From NCBI GenBank assembly GCA_964017235.1, contig OZ024930.1, positions 155,930,221-155,994,220 on the forward strand: a stretch of 64,000 bases of DNA, in the 5' to 3' direction. A program made the translations under genes and the position numbers. The stretch is from Sabellastarte sp. h YS-2021 (taxonomy: Eukaryota > Annelida > Polychaeta > Sabellida > Sabellidae). Position 1 is the stretch's first letter; every line of letters begins with the position of its first letter. Shown here piece after piece: positions 10,234 through 21,480 of this stretch. Below the pieces are notes generated by a model. That model was given only the letters and a program-made list of their open reading frames with translations, had not been told where the DNA came from and searched no databases.

Positions 10234-10457
10234 GGAATTGTTAAATTTTATTTACAGTAGATGTGCACAGGTCGATCACATAATCAAATATGGAGTTTCC
10301 CTCCAAAATAAGAAGGAGGTTATGTGGTTATATAACCATGTAAGGCTATTGGTGGATTGGGTGTCAGGTCATTAGGTGAAAAGGTCGGATTACCAAGAAT
10401 ACCTAGAGTTTAAGGTAGCAACTGCCCCACCAGGCTCCTCCATAGCCGTGCTATGCA
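10234..10457 (-). repeat. Ngaro split direct repeat A1 (element 5' end)
   Basis: A 224-bp sequence that matches 5146-5369 at a constant offset of 5088, with no difference seen by eye. On the minus strand it is the outer left end of the element. Its outer edge, ctatgca on the plus strand, abuts satellite DNA. Confidence 0.9.
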
Positions 10458-11400
10458 AAACTTTACTATGTTATAGCTTACCAAAAAGTAGATGGACAAC
10501 ATATTTGAAAAGATTTCCCTAACTTCAATACTTTTGAAGATATTTGACATTTACTTCTTCTGTGATTTAGCTACAAATGAGAAAATAGCTATTACTCACT
10601 TATGGCAAGCAATAGAACCCCAAACTATGTACCATCTTGTAGCTGAACAACATATTTTAGGAAAATACTCCAACTGCAATAGTTTTGGAGTTACAATGGC
10701 TTTACTCAACAGTCAGAATTTCAAAGTAGCTATTACTCAGCTATCCAAGGTGCAACAGGTCTGAAACTTTACTATGTCATAGCTTACCAAAAAGTAGATG
10801 GACAACATATTTGAAAAGATTTCCCTAACTTTAATACTTTTGAAGATATTTGACATTTACTTCTTCTATTATTTAGCTACAAATGAGGAAATAGCTATTA
10901 CTCACTTATGGCAAGCAATAGAACCCCAAACTATGTATCATCTTATAGCTAAGAACAAAGTAGCTGAACAACATATTTTAGGAAAACACTCTAACTGCAA
11001 TACTTTTTTAGTTACAATAGCTTTACTCAACAGTCAGAATTTCAAAGTAGCTATTACTCAGCTATCCAAGGTGCAACAGGTCTGAAACTTTACTATGTCA
11101 TAGCTTACCAAAAAGTAGATGGGCAACATATTTGAAAAGATTTCCCTAACTTTAATACTTTTGAAGATATTTGACATTTACTTCTTCTGTTATTAAGCTA
11201 CAAATGAGAAAATAGCTATTACTCACTTATGGCATGCAACAGAACCCCAAACTATGTACCATCTTATAGCTAAGGACAAAGTAGCTGAACAACATATTTG
11301 AAGAAAAAGTTGTTACTGCAATAGTTTTTGAGTTATGAGTCCTTTACTCAAAGTAGCTAAGATTGCTATTACTTGCTTATCTTTAGGCCTAAGTCAATGA
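10458..11400 (+). repeat. 321-bp satellite, right part of the array
   Basis: The word ttatggcaagc or ttatggcatgc recurs at 10600, 10906 and 11227. The first spacing is 306 because of a 15-bp deletion and the second is 321. The array degenerates after 11340 into the element terminus. Confidence 0.9.
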
Positions 11401-11570
11401 AACCAAAAAAATTTTCAAGGGCATGAAAATTCATTGGGACAATTAATTTACAAAAAATCTGTAGCTGTAGTAGTTTTGGAGAAATCTGCGTGACTAACTA
11501 ACGCACGCACGCATGCACACACAGACATCATTTCATAATCTCCCTCCCGGGCTAAAGCCCGGCAGGAGAT
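11400..11570 (+). repeat. Terminal module of the hairpin-capped element
   Basis: Contains a last core sequence (tagtagttttggagaaatct), a gcacgcacgcatgcacac tract and a GC hairpin at 11539-11570. The closely similar module at 53060-53243 shows that the order core, CGCACG tract, hairpin is a family property. Confidence 0.7.
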
Positions 11571-12040
11571 AACAAAATGACAAAGAAGGATGTTATGTCT
11601 TGTTTGTTTCAAGTAATAAAATTTAAAAAAATATGTGTCATAAGGATTATTTTACTTTTGTTATGTAGTATTTTGTTTAATCAGGGAAGTAAGTCCATAT
11701 TTACACAGAGAATGCAAAACATCAGCTGTGAAACATATTAATAGAAAAAAGGGTTTGAGGAAATATAAAAACTTCACCCTATCATGATAGATTACTCTAC
11801 CGTTTCTGCATGGATTGTATTGCAAGGAAAATGAACAGAAGCTCTGTCATAGAAATTGCGTAAAACATATACACAGTAAGGGGCTCAGGGGAATAGGAAA
11901 GTGATTTTGTGGTCTTTAATCCTCAGTTTTAAGGCCAAGAAACATTTCATGGTTAGTAAGAAAGCTTTTATTCAAATTTTAAAGTGATTTGTGGTTCATA
12001 TTTCACTGACACCTCTGTATGTCGGTATGCCAATGTATTA
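11571..12040. other. Intron sequence without recognised feature
   Basis: AT-rich, non-repetitive by eye. Nothing supportable. Confidence 0.4.
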
Positions 12041-12266
12041 GAGTAAGAAATCTAAAATTCGCCAGGAATCTAAAATTCGCCACCTCTAAAACCTTAGTTA
12101 ATTTTATGAAGAAAATGATGTTTTTGTCTAAAAATTGGTATTTTTCAGTTCAAAAAGTCTTAATTTACCAGACAGTCAACAAATCTCACCACAATACATT
12201 TATTTTATTTAGTATTTTCACATGTGGCGAATTTCAGATATGTGGCGAATTTTAGATTTCTTACTC
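12041..12266. mobile_element. 226-bp MITE with perfect 24-bp terminal inverted repeats and TA flanks
   Basis: The ends gagtaagaaatctaaaattc at 12041 and its reverse complement ending at 12266 match over 24 of 24 bases. Both ends are flanked by TA, the target of Tc1/mariner transposases. Inner copies of the subterminal word (aatctaaaattcgccac near 12067, gtggcgaatttcagat near 12225) flank an AT-rich core. It lies only 44 bp before the last RMDN-like exon. Confidence 0.85.
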
Positions 12267-12310
12267 TATAAGTGGAAAAGTTAGTTGATATTTTTTTTGC
12301 TTACTTCCAG

Positions 12311-12358
12311 GCACATAAAGAAGCTGTGGAGCTACTGAAGTCTCTTGGAGTGGAATAA
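12311..12358 (+). CDS. RMDN-like last coding exon
   Basis: After the acceptor ttacttccag the reading frame gives AHKEAVELLKSLGVE and a TAA stop at 12356-12358. Joined in phase 0 to the exon ending at 641 it continues the acidic EDDKK segment into a short amphipathic helix, the usual end of RMDN proteins. No clear AATAAA signal was found close downstream, so the length of the 3' UTR is unknown. Confidence 0.62.
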   Translation, partial: AHKEAVELLKSLGVE

Positions 12359-13030
12359 TGAGGACAACTGAACAAAGACTTGCCTTGAGCAAGAAATGAG
12401 CTTTTTCACACAAGAAAGACCTTTATTGTTTAACTTTAAATAATGAGGTATTCTTGTCAAATTTGTGATTTTGTGATGGGGAACAGTAGAGAGTCCCTAT
12501 TCAGGCATCTGATTTTTATTTTTGTATATATACCAAGTCATAATCATGAAATGATCTCTTGAGCATGATAGCATCTTGTGAGTGTGACTTATTTTGTAGG
12601 TGATCATCAGAAGATTTCATAAATATGACCTGATTATTATGTTGTTACCACAAAGAGATATTATGGGCAAGACAACTTCTCACAACCACAAGTTATTGTG
12701 TCATGATCACATGACTACATCATGTGGTGTTCACCAGGTAATGTGTCAGATGATCTGGTGAACACAACAAAATAAGTTTGGAGCACCAGAAAATAAGTGG
12801 TGTTGCCATCATCTTAGGACCACAACTGGGGAATAATAGAATCCATCTTGGCTGTGCTGTCTATCTAACAAAACTGACAAAAATTCTTCTGTTTTCAAAA
12901 TAATCACAATCATGGATGAATTTTTAAAATTTTATCACAATAGAAACAGATTGCTTTTGTTCTAAACAAGTTCTAATACATCACTTACATAGGCAGTCTG
13001 CGAAATTTTAAATTTTTATGACCCAGGGGC
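12359..13030 (+). other. Likely 3' UTR and downstream flank of the RMDN-like gene
   Basis: Follows the TAA stop directly. No AATAAA signal was found with confidence, and no other feature is visible. Confidence 0.35.
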
Positions 13031-14135
13031 TACACTGGATTTACCTTTGTGATTTATGACCTTGAACCATGGTTAAATTCTGCATATAGCAAGCTTTGTT
13101 AGGTGTTACTATTAAGCACTTCTGGAGATCACTTTTTATCACACAGCCTTTAAGGGCTGTGTGGGTATTGTTTTCACCCATGGCATCTGGATGGGCAGGT
13201 GGACGGTGGCCAAAAAATTTGAGCTGTATCTCAGAAACCTTAAAGTGTAAGAAGTTGATACTTTGTAGGGACACTGGTTAGGGGGTGTAAGTGTGCATCA
13301 TCATGGTGTGACCTTGATTTGATGTTTAACTTTGATATAGTGACCTTGAGTTTGAAAACCTTGTCTGGCCCATATCTCAGAAACTGTAAGGTGTTGAGAG
13401 TTGATACTTTGTAGGGACATTTCTTGGGGGTGTAGGTGTGCGATCTCATGCTATGACCTTGATTTACCTTTGACCTTGATCTAGTGACCTTGAGATTTTA
13501 AGTCTTTTCTGTATTTTATCTTGGAGGCTGTAAGGTATAGAAGGTTGATACATGGTATAATCATTGGTTAGGGGCTGTAGGCATGCAGTGTCATGGTGTG
13601 ACCTCGATTTGACCTTTGACCTTGCCATAGTGACCTTGACCATTAAATCTTGTTCGGGCTATATCTCAGAAACCATAAGGTATAAGAAGTTGATACTAGG
13701 TAGGGACATTGGTTAGGGGGTGTAGGTTTGCATCGTCGTAGTGTGACCATAATTTGATTTTTGACCTTGCTGTAGTGATCTTGAGATTGAAAATCTAGTC
13801 CTGGCTATATCTTAGAAACTGTAATGTGTAAGAAGTTGATAGTTGGTAGGGACATTGGTTAGGGGGTGTAAGTGTGCATCATCATGGCCTTGATTTGATC
13901 TTTGACCTTGCTGTTGTGACCTTGAGCTATATAATCTCGTCCTGGCTATATCTCAGAAACCATAAGGTGTAGGAAGTTGATACCTCATAGGGACATTGGT
14001 TAGGGTATGTAGGTGTACAAAATCATGTCACAATGTTTGCTGTGAAAGTCTCCTGATCTTTGTACTGTGTCACGTCTATAGCTCATGGTACTATTTCCCT
14101 GTAGTGTGGGGTATGGGCATCTCCCATGCTATTTT
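13030..14135 (+). repeat. 146-bp repeat family, copy 1, with hairpin start and nuclear-receptor-like half sites
   Basis: A hairpin at 13141-13162 (acacagcc / ggctgtgt) is followed by gggtattgttttcaccc and catctggatgggc, then by about six tandem units. The word gggacattggtta or its variants recurs at 13268, 13414, about 13557, 13703, 13849 and 13990, so spacing is 141-146 bp. Units carry gtgaccttgatttgacc and ctatatctcagaaacc. The word tgacctttgacct at 13610-13622 is a perfect DR1. The copy ends near gggtatgggcatctcccatg. Related copies are at 16340-17190, 30330-30830 (reverse), 40850-42240 and 56950-57830. Confidence 0.82.
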
Positions 14136-14164
14136 TTTGTCACCGGAATTTCATGGAACTTGTG

Positions 14165-14968
14165 AACCCAATGAATAATCTACCCTTGTAGTGTGCAGTG
14201 TGTTTTCGATTGCTTCCAAATTAGGCCAAAAATGTATCATGACTAGTGCTATGTTCACTGTGTATGGGAGTTGAGTTTTTGATTTTTCAGTATAATATCA
14301 GCGACAATCATATTGTTGATTGGGCCACCACTCTCAAGTTCACATAGCCTGAATGCCCATCAGACTTTCACCAGAAGCTTCATGCACTGTACAATGGTTA
14401 AATAACCTACAAGGCTACAAAAACAGCAGACTGATAGAAAAGATTCCCCCCCCCCCTCCTGTAAAGTAGATGAAACTGCAATAACAAATACTAAGCATCT
14501 TTTATCATGGTTTATTCAAAGTTTTCACACTTCACGTGATGTATTCATGTACACTGTGCAGTAAATCAATTCAAGTAACATTTTAGGTTATTGTTACACT
14601 TTGTAACAGAGTATCGCTGACTTTTATGTCTTCCTACAAAAGTTTAATTGGCTTATCCCCCATTAGAGAATGTCATATACTGTGGTCCAGTTCACATTAT
14701 TGTAGTAGTATTTATTCAGTGTCTATTTATTCTTTGTGGACCATGATCTCAGTGATTGTTTACAGTAGTTGCTTCATACCATAAGGTGCTCTATCAAACT
14801 GTCTATCACATTACATTTGGCATAAATTTAGTATCTATTTTAGTGTTCAGATACTGTTAGCTTTGGAGAGTAAAAATGAATTCATATAATTGAAATATAG
14901 AAAAAGAATTGAGGTTGTACATTATATTTCAAAATAGTCATGAAAGGAGTACTATTTGTTTCACATGT
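14165..14968. other. Intergenic sequence without recognised feature
   Basis: Contains a 13-base C run near 14446 and otherwise nothing that can be supported. Confidence 0.35.
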
Positions 14969-15286
14969 GGGCCGAATTGACAAAATGGATAAGTGAAAAT
15001 CATAGCCAAAAATTTGCTTGAGCTAATCCATAAATTGGTTAAGCATTATGGGTAGTATTCACAGAGAAGTTAAGCAAATTTATGGATTCACTTTTGGATC
15101 AATTTTAATCCAGCCATCAAAATGAATTAAATTTTGAAGTAAATATAGGTCAACCTGCTGCACTTATCTAAAAATTGGTTCAGCTTTGTGAATGGGAATT
15201 TAATCCGAAGGATAGCTGAGCCATTTTTTGGTGAATTTTGATCTCATTTTTGGCTGAGTGTGACCCTTCTTTGTCAATATGGCCCC
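14969..15286. mobile_element. Probable MITE of about 318 bp with imperfect inverted ends
   Basis: The left end gggccgaattgacaaaatgg and the reverse complement of the right end, ggggccatattgacaaagaa, are clearly related. The interior is non-coding. No convincing target duplication was found, so the superfamily is unknown. Confidence 0.5.
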
Positions 15287-16010
15287 AGAAGTTTTGCAAT
15301 TAGTCTCATACAACTGACCTCAATAAGTCATTTTTGCAAATTTTGGATAATTTTATGGCGTAAAGAATACTTTTTGAAGAGTAGAGAAATTGTTTAAAAA
15401 GACCAATATAAAATGTATTATACATTCCAGGCTTAAAATTTGCATCTGTAAATTATATTCTTATTACTATTGATGTAGAAATCACTGATTGTATAAGTAG
15501 CTGAAAATAGGCTAAAATTATTAACTACCCCATTTTTTCAAGCCTTTCTTGGACTTTTAAATATCGCCCCACATAACTATGTATTGAGATTTTCATAGAT
15601 TCTTTAGTTAAAAGATTTAATCACACCATTGACAAAGTAACAGGGACACTTGTAAAAGTTTGTCACTATAAGAAATACAGCAAAATGAATATATGAAAGT
15701 TGATGTTATATAACAGTTAATTTGTGTAACCAGTAAATAAGCAGAAATTCTTAATGCTTTAGTGATTTCGCAAAATTCCTGATTAAGTCATTAATTTCAT
15801 AAAATTCCTGAAATTTTTAGTAATGTTGTGATATCTTTGAAATATTTAAGCAGGTATTTCTTGAAATGCATATAATATCAATGTTTACATGAATAATGAT
15901 TCAGTTCAATTGTTTTTATTTGAGCAGAACAGTTGAAACTGGATATTATAAATGAATATTAGAAAAAAATTGTGAAATTTTTTATTAATATATGAAAAAT
16001 ATACTTTGCA
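15287..16010. other. Intergenic AT-rich sequence without recognised feature
   Basis: Nothing supportable. A word gaaaaatatactttgca occurs on both sides of the SINE at 16024, reflecting a small local duplication. Confidence 0.35.
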
Positions 16011-16023
16011 GTATCTTCATATG

Positions 16024-16258
16024 TTTATTTATTTATTTGGGGTTTTACGTCGCTTTCAACACTGTACAGGTCATATCATGATGGTTAGTTGGAAGGGCAG
16101 AGGAAACCAGTACATATAGTTCGTCAGGGTTCTGTACTGTAAACTGCCGACCAACAGCAAGCAACTACCAGCTTTCCCACTTGAGGCCATGAAGGGGACC
16201 GAACCCCGGCCTCAGAGGTGGGAGGCGAGAGTATTACCACTCTGCCACCGTGGCCACT
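16024..16258 (-). mobile_element. tRNA-derived SINE with intact Pol III boxes and a 13-bp target duplication
   Basis: On the minus strand it starts with cagtggccacggtggcagag, has an A-box-like tggcagagtgg (16238-16248) and a B-box-like ggttcggtccc (16196-16206), and ends in an aaataaataaataaa tail (16024-16037). The direct repeat gtatcttcatatg lies at 16011-16023 and 16259-16271, a perfect 13-bp target duplication. The central gcgacgtaaaacccc segment resembles tRNA-derived SINEs that are widespread in bivalves (RUDI-like); that last match is from memory and not tested. Confidence 0.88.
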
Positions 16259-16339
16259 GTATCTTCATATGAAAAATATACTTTGCAATATCTTCCTTGA
16301 TATGTTCATCATTCTATAAGGTGCATTATGGAGATATCT

Positions 16340-17190
16340 TATGTTTTTACCCCACAGCCTTCAAGGGCTGTACGGGTATTGTTTTTACCCACGGCATCTG
16401 GATGGGCGAGTAGGTGGGTGGCAGGAAAAAGTTTGTCTAGGCTGTATCTCAGAAATTTGGGGGTGTAGGGAGTGCAATATTGTGGTGTGACCTTGATTTG
16501 ACCTTTGACTTTGCAGTACTGACCTTTACCTTTAAAATCTTGTGTGGGCTATATTACAGAAATTAAAAAGTGTAGAATGTTGATCCTTGAGGGATATTGC
16601 TTAGAGGGTGTAGGTGCATCACAGTGTGACCTTGATTTGATCATGCCATAGTGACCTTAACCTTTAAAATTTTGTCTGGGCCATGTTTCAGAAACTGTAA
16701 GGTGTAGGAAGTAGATTCGTGAATAAATCATTGGTTTGGGAGTGTAGGTATGCTATATCATGGTGTAACTTTAACCTTGGCTCTGTCAAAGTGTGTTCAC
16801 CTACCATATTTGAAACATATTTCTCTTATCATAAAGATATATGAATTGCTGTCACTTGCTCTTATATATACTTTTACGTAATTGTGGTATTTCCATGGAC
16901 AGCTATACTTCGATTAATAAATCTTACAGCATCATAATTTATGGTTTACTGATTGACGCTGTCATCTTGCTATGTCTTTACATACATTTTTTCTCTCTTA
17001 AGACATTACTTTCTCAACTTCAACATTTTTTTTTGATCTTTACATGATGGACACTTTTTGCTTTGAAAGTCTCCTGATCTTTTTTTTTTTTTTTGTTTCA
17101 CTTCTTCTGTGTCTCAGGGTGTCAAAAATTAATTCTCTGGGCTGTGAGGTATGGGTATCTCCGATTCTATTTTCATTAGCATTCCATACA
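16340..17190 (+). repeat. 146-bp repeat family, copy 2
   Basis: Starts with the hairpin acagcc-ttcaag-ggctgt at 16354-16371, then gggtattgtttttaccc and catctggatgggcg as in copy 1. Fewer and more diverged units follow. The downstream end around 17145-17170 (ggtatgggtatctccgattc) matches the end of copy 1. Short open frames inside are by-products. Confidence 0.75.
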
Positions 17191-17249
17191 TTTTTTATGT
17201 TTCTATATGTTTTTTTCTCTAGAGGCTATACAGACAACATTGTAAAATA

Positions 17250-18890
17250 GACTCTGTTAGAAAATAGGGGCATCAAGGGCGTATGGGGACTGGGAGTTGA
17301 AAATGTAAAAACTCAGCCCGAGTCCAAACTACCTGTGTTTTTGTAGTAACCAACTGGGCATACATTTTAGCAAATATGACAGTTAATTTCTTGCAAATAT
17401 CGTTACAAATATCAGTGAATGATCTGACAAAGAAAAAAATGAAATATAAAGGTTAAGTAAGCCAATCCAACTCAGTGTCTGGTTTCATTCATGTTATTTA
17501 AGGAATTTTTGTCAATATCTGGTTCCAGATCCCTGGGAAGGGGTTTATGCTCCCCCAGGCACTGCTTGGGGGTATAAATGATTATGTATCTGCTTATATT
17601 TATTGAAAAAGTTTCATCCTTAAAGTGAGTAACAATTTGAAATTTCTTGCAGTAGTTTGAACTAATGAAAACATTACTTAAGTGAGAATTGTTGTTTTTA
17701 TACATGCATTATGAAGTTATCAGTCAATATTTAGTTTTCAGGTCTTTTTGTGTTGTTATTTTTTTACTTTTAAATATTGAAATAAAATGCATAAAAGTCT
17801 GCAATTCTTTGTATTGGTCAGTGTTTAGACCAGAGATTACATCCAAAGATGCAAAACTCTTAAGGTGGTTCCATGTTCAACTCGTATCTGAACAAATGTC
17901 CCTATGTTAAAGTTAGGGTAGATTGGGTTCATTAATTTCCAAAATTACCAAAAAAGGTGAGCAAGTACATTCTGACTTAAGATTAGATTAGGAGAACTCC
18001 AATTTATCCAGGAACCTATCTGGACCAACCCAGACAAAACTTGGGAGTCCCCAGGACTTTTGACACCAACATATGTATTTTGGATATGATTTCAAGTTAC
18101 ATGTCAATGTTAGGTTCAAATCCTAAGCTCCTATTCTTGTTGAATCTGTAATAAAATTGCAGTCACCCCATACAGAGAGTGGTTTGATCATGTAAGTCAA
18201 AGTTCAGTCAAGTCGGTCCACAAGGTATGATTTCCACATGACTAAATGTGACAGCATAATTGACTTAATGCAATAAGAGTTGAGAGGCAAAGTCACAGAC
18301 ATTTAAACAACACACATTTTTGATATTCTTGAAAATTCTTGTTACCCCAAAGTTCCAAAGATAACTAAAGTGTAGCAACTTTAAGGTTAATGTGTCCAGT
18401 GGCTAGTATTCCAAAACTACATGATGGATTTTATTTAGATTTGGTATGCGAGTGTGCTTTGGTATATATGAAAGTTATTACTGTACAAATACTAGTACAG
18501 GTACTGCTACAAATGATACATGGAATGAAATATCCTTGTTCTCTCCTTTTTCATTCTGTGTGATGTCACTATGCCATGAAGGTTTTGTCAGAAGTTGTCG
18601 GACCCATTTATTCTGCATCAGGTTTCTTAAAACTGTCATGAAATGGGAGAAATACAAATGCACATATAAAAATATTTACACAAATAAATTAAATTGTTTA
18701 AACCGCGAGTAAACAATAAGTTTAATCTGGAACTATTCAAGATTATTAAAAAGAAATCTTGTACACTGTACATAGATTGGTTATGTGCCAAATAAGGGAA
18801 TTGATTTCGTGATGAACTCTGTTCTTTTCCCTCAAAAAAGCCTTGTGAAGGGTTAGTGTTTTATCTAGAGTTGACCATCGCTGAATGCTG
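17250..18890. other. Intergenic sequence without recognised gene
   Basis: A possible hairpin occurs near 17551-17580 (ctcccccagg ... cttgggggta), perhaps the edge of another hairpin-ended repeat. Nothing else can be supported. Confidence 0.35.
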
Positions 18891-19145
18891 TGTATTTGTC
18901 CCCTGCTTCTACTTAAGCAGAAAGGCGGACATTACATCCTGTATGTCACAAAAACTTTCACCTTGCATAACCTCCCTCATGGATTTTCACCAAATTTAGT
19001 GGAAATGTGTATCTCAAAGACATCTACAATTCGTAAGGCTTTCAGCCAGATCCCATCATAACTGTTGCCATGGTAGCTATTTTGCTTAAATGTTTAGGTT
19101 TTTGTCTGTCTATCCATTACAAAAACCTCAACGTGGCCCATAATT
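18890..19145 (+). repeat. Dispersed repeat related to 24300-24600
   Basis: Shares ttcaccaaa-tt-gtggaaa, gtgtat, the tctacaatt word and gccagatcc with 24327-24450 in the same order. Begins near a small hairpin (ctgctt ... aagcag, 18903-18922). Non-coding. Confidence 0.55.
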
Positions 19146-21060
19146 AAGCGTCCCTAAAAGGCCGCTTATTTGTTTTCACCTCAGTTTCCTCGCCACCGCC
19201 GCCGCCGCCGCATTATGGTCTCCCTTGAATATCTCCCTTATTATTAGAAGGATTCAAACCATATTTGGCACTTATATACCTTAGGCGTGGGAAAATTTTT
19301 CTACATGCTTAAATTTGACCTTTGACCTTTATGAAGGTCACATGATCAAAAACAATTTTTTTAAGTACACCCCCCCCATCATCACAGTTCAGGAAAAAGT
19401 ACTTGCTACACAGCCTTATGCTTTGACACACCTGTTCATACTATCGAAAACGCGAGCTGGTTAGATTTTGGGAGCAATCCCTTGAAAAATGTCTCATTTA
19501 TGGGTGATTTCCTCACACCTTCCAGTCTGAGAGCCTTAAATTTAGGTCAACCCCCTATTATCTTCTTAAGTATTGCATTTACAGCCATAAAATGTATTAA
19601 GAGGTAATAGGAAACCATATGTGGAGAGTCTAAATAGCCGGTCAGTTTTACCCCACGGCCCCCCCTTATGGGTCAAACTGGGGTCATAAAATAGCTGATT
19701 TTGAGTTTTTGCCTTATATCTCCTTTATTGTTGCTTTTATAGCTTCAGAATTTATTAAGAGGTATTGGGAAAGCATATGTGGAGAGTCGAAATAGCCGGT
19801 CAGTTTTACCCCACGGCCCCCCCTTATGGGTCAAACTGGGGTCATAAAATAGCTGATTTTGAGTTTTTGCCTTATATCTCCTTATTGTTGCTTTTATAGC
19901 TTCAGAATGTATGAAGAGGTATTGGGAAAGCATATGTGGAGAGTCGAAATAGCCGGTCAGTTTTACCCCACGGCCCCCCCTTATGGGTCAAACTGGGGTC
20001 ATAAAATAGCTGATTTTGAGTTTTTGCCTTATATCTCCTTATTGTTGCTTTTATAGCTTCAGAATGTATGAAGAGGTATTGGGAAAGCATATCTGGAGAG
20101 TCTAAATAGCTGGTCAGTTTTACCCCCCGACCCCCCCTTATGGGTTAAACTGGGGTCATAAAATAGCTGATTTTGAGTTTTTGCCTTATATCTCCTTTAT
20201 TGTTGCTTTTATAGCTTCAGAATGTATTGAGAGGTATTGGGAAAGCATATGTGGAGAGTCTAAATAGCCGGTCAATTTTACCCCCCGACCCCCCCTTATG
20301 GGTCAAACTGGGGTCATAAAATAGCTGATTTTGAGTTTTTGCCTTATATCTCCTTTATTGTTGCTTTTATAGCTTCAGAATGTATTAAGAGGTATTGGGA
20401 AAGCATGTGTGGAGAGTCTAAATAGCCAGTCAGTTTTACCCCCCAACCCCCCCTTATAGGCTAAACTGGGGTCATAAATAGCTGCTTTGGAGTTTTTGCC
20501 TTATATATCTTTTATCGTTGCTTTTATAGCTTCAGAATGCATTAAGAGGTATTGGGAAAGGATATGTGGAGAATCTAAATAGCTGGTCACTTTTATCCCC
20601 TGATCCCTCCCCCCCCCCTCCCCCCATAGGTCAAACTGGGGTCATAAAATAGCTGATTTCGAGTTTTTGTCTTATATCTCCTTTAATGTTGCTTTTATAG
20701 ATTGAGAATGTATTAAGAAGTATTGGGAAAGCATATGTGGAGAGTCTAAGTAGCCGGTCAGTTTTACCACCCGACCCCCCCCCCCTCTTATGAGTCAAAC
20801 TGGGGTAAAAAATAGCTGTTTTGGAGTTTTTAACCTGATATCTCCTTCATTGTTGCTATTATAGCTTCGGAATGTATTAAGAGGTATTGGGAAACCATAT
20901 GTGGACAGTCTAAATAGCCGGTTAGTTTTACCTCCTGACCCCCATGTATGAGTCAAACTGGGGTCATGAAATAGCTTTTGCCTTTATTGTTGCTTTTATG
21001 CTTTCACAATGTATTAAAACCTATTGCAAAACCCTGTGGACAATCTAACTAGCAATACAT
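19146..21060 (+). repeat. Hairpin-started element with a 157-bp tandem array, about 9 copies
   Basis: Begins with an imperfect hairpin aagcgtcc / ggccgctt at 19146-19167 followed by a ccgccgccgccg stretch and gaatatctcccttattatta. At 19316-19328 it contains a perfect DR1 word tgacctttgacct. From about 19530 tandem units follow: the word ttatgggtc recurs at 19666, 19824, 19981, 20138 and 20296, spacing 157-158 bp. Units carry cttatatctcctttattgtt. The array decays beyond 20900. The hairpin resembles the one at 59752. Confidence 0.85.
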
Positions 21061-21480
21061 ACTTGCACACATGATTATATGATTATATCATATGATTATA
21101 TGAAGTTATCAATACTCGTTACTGAAATGCTTTGTAGCATTTACACAAAATTTACTAAAGTTACATCCAATGTTGTACATCCAATGTACAACACTTTCTC
21201 CAGCTTGTCTATGTCTACAACTCTTGTTTATGTTAATTAAAGAAGACCTTTGTAGGATTTTCCCTGTCATGATATCACTAAGGGGGTTGCTTTATGTAAC
21301 AGTACGGTACAGCTTTGTGCATTCTTAGCTTTACAGCATGCTTATTAAAACCACAAGGCATTTTAAACTCTCAGGGATGCTTCGCTTTTGTTAGCAAAAG
21401 CATTCATCTAGTTTAATTTATCACATTACATTTTTTATTGCACACTCTTACAATTCTGTTTCAAATGCAGTAATATGGAA
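21060..21480. other. Intergenic sequence, possibly LINE 3' flank
   Basis: Contains a small tatgattata repeat near 21073-21105. No gene. Confidence 0.3.

Larger units (their letters stand above)
4382..10457 (-). mobile_element. Ngaro/DIRS-type tyrosine-recombinase retrotransposon, 6076 bp
   Basis: On the minus strand the order is repeat A1 (10457-10234), Gag, RT/RNase H, tyrosine recombinase, repeat B1 (5559-5370), repeat A2 (5369-5146), a 574-bp spacer, and repeat B2 (4571-4382). This is the A1-ORFs-B1-A2-B2 split-direct-repeat layout of PAT/Ngaro elements; the protein order Gag, RT/RH, YR without a methyltransferase points to Ngaro rather than DIRS1. The host satellite reads aggtctg at 4375-4381 and continues aaactttac at 10458-10466. 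Removing the element therefore restores the satellite word aggtctgaaactttac with no target-site duplication, as expected for recombinase-mediated integration. Both repeat pairs look identical or nearly so, indicating recent insertion. A 31-base G tract and an in-frame TAG suggest this copy may be defective. Confidence 0.9.
2041..11570 (+). mobile_element. Hairpin-capped satellite element (non-autonomous), interrupted by the Ngaro-like insertion
   Basis: The unit begins near atctcccgcc (2041-2050), runs through 133-bp and 321-bp tandem repeats, and ends with a gcacgcacgcatgcacac tract and a GC hairpin at 11539-11570 (stem ccgggct / agcccgg within atctcc...ggagat). The same end recurs at 53215-53243 and, inverted, at 54573-54616, so these are copies of one family. 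The architecture (tandem core plus terminal stem-loop) resembles Helentron-associated non-autonomous elements and the tandem-repeat elements described in bivalves. That class assignment is inference, because no Rep/helicase gene is present. Confidence 0.5.
642..12310 (+). other. 11.7 kb last intron of the RMDN-like gene, filled with repeats
   Basis: The intron is bounded by donor gtctgt at 642 and acceptor ttacttccag at 12301-12310. From left to right it holds unassigned sequence (642-2040), a 133-bp satellite, a 321-bp satellite interrupted by an Ngaro-like retrotransposon, a hairpin terminus near 11540-11570, unassigned sequence (11571-12040) and a small TIR element (12041-12266). Nearly all of its length is repeat-derived. 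Confidence 0.62.

Noticed and set aside
16190-16258. A functional tRNA gene
   Set aside because: A and B boxes are present but the sequence cannot be folded convincingly into a full cloverleaf, and the tail and target duplication identify a SINE.
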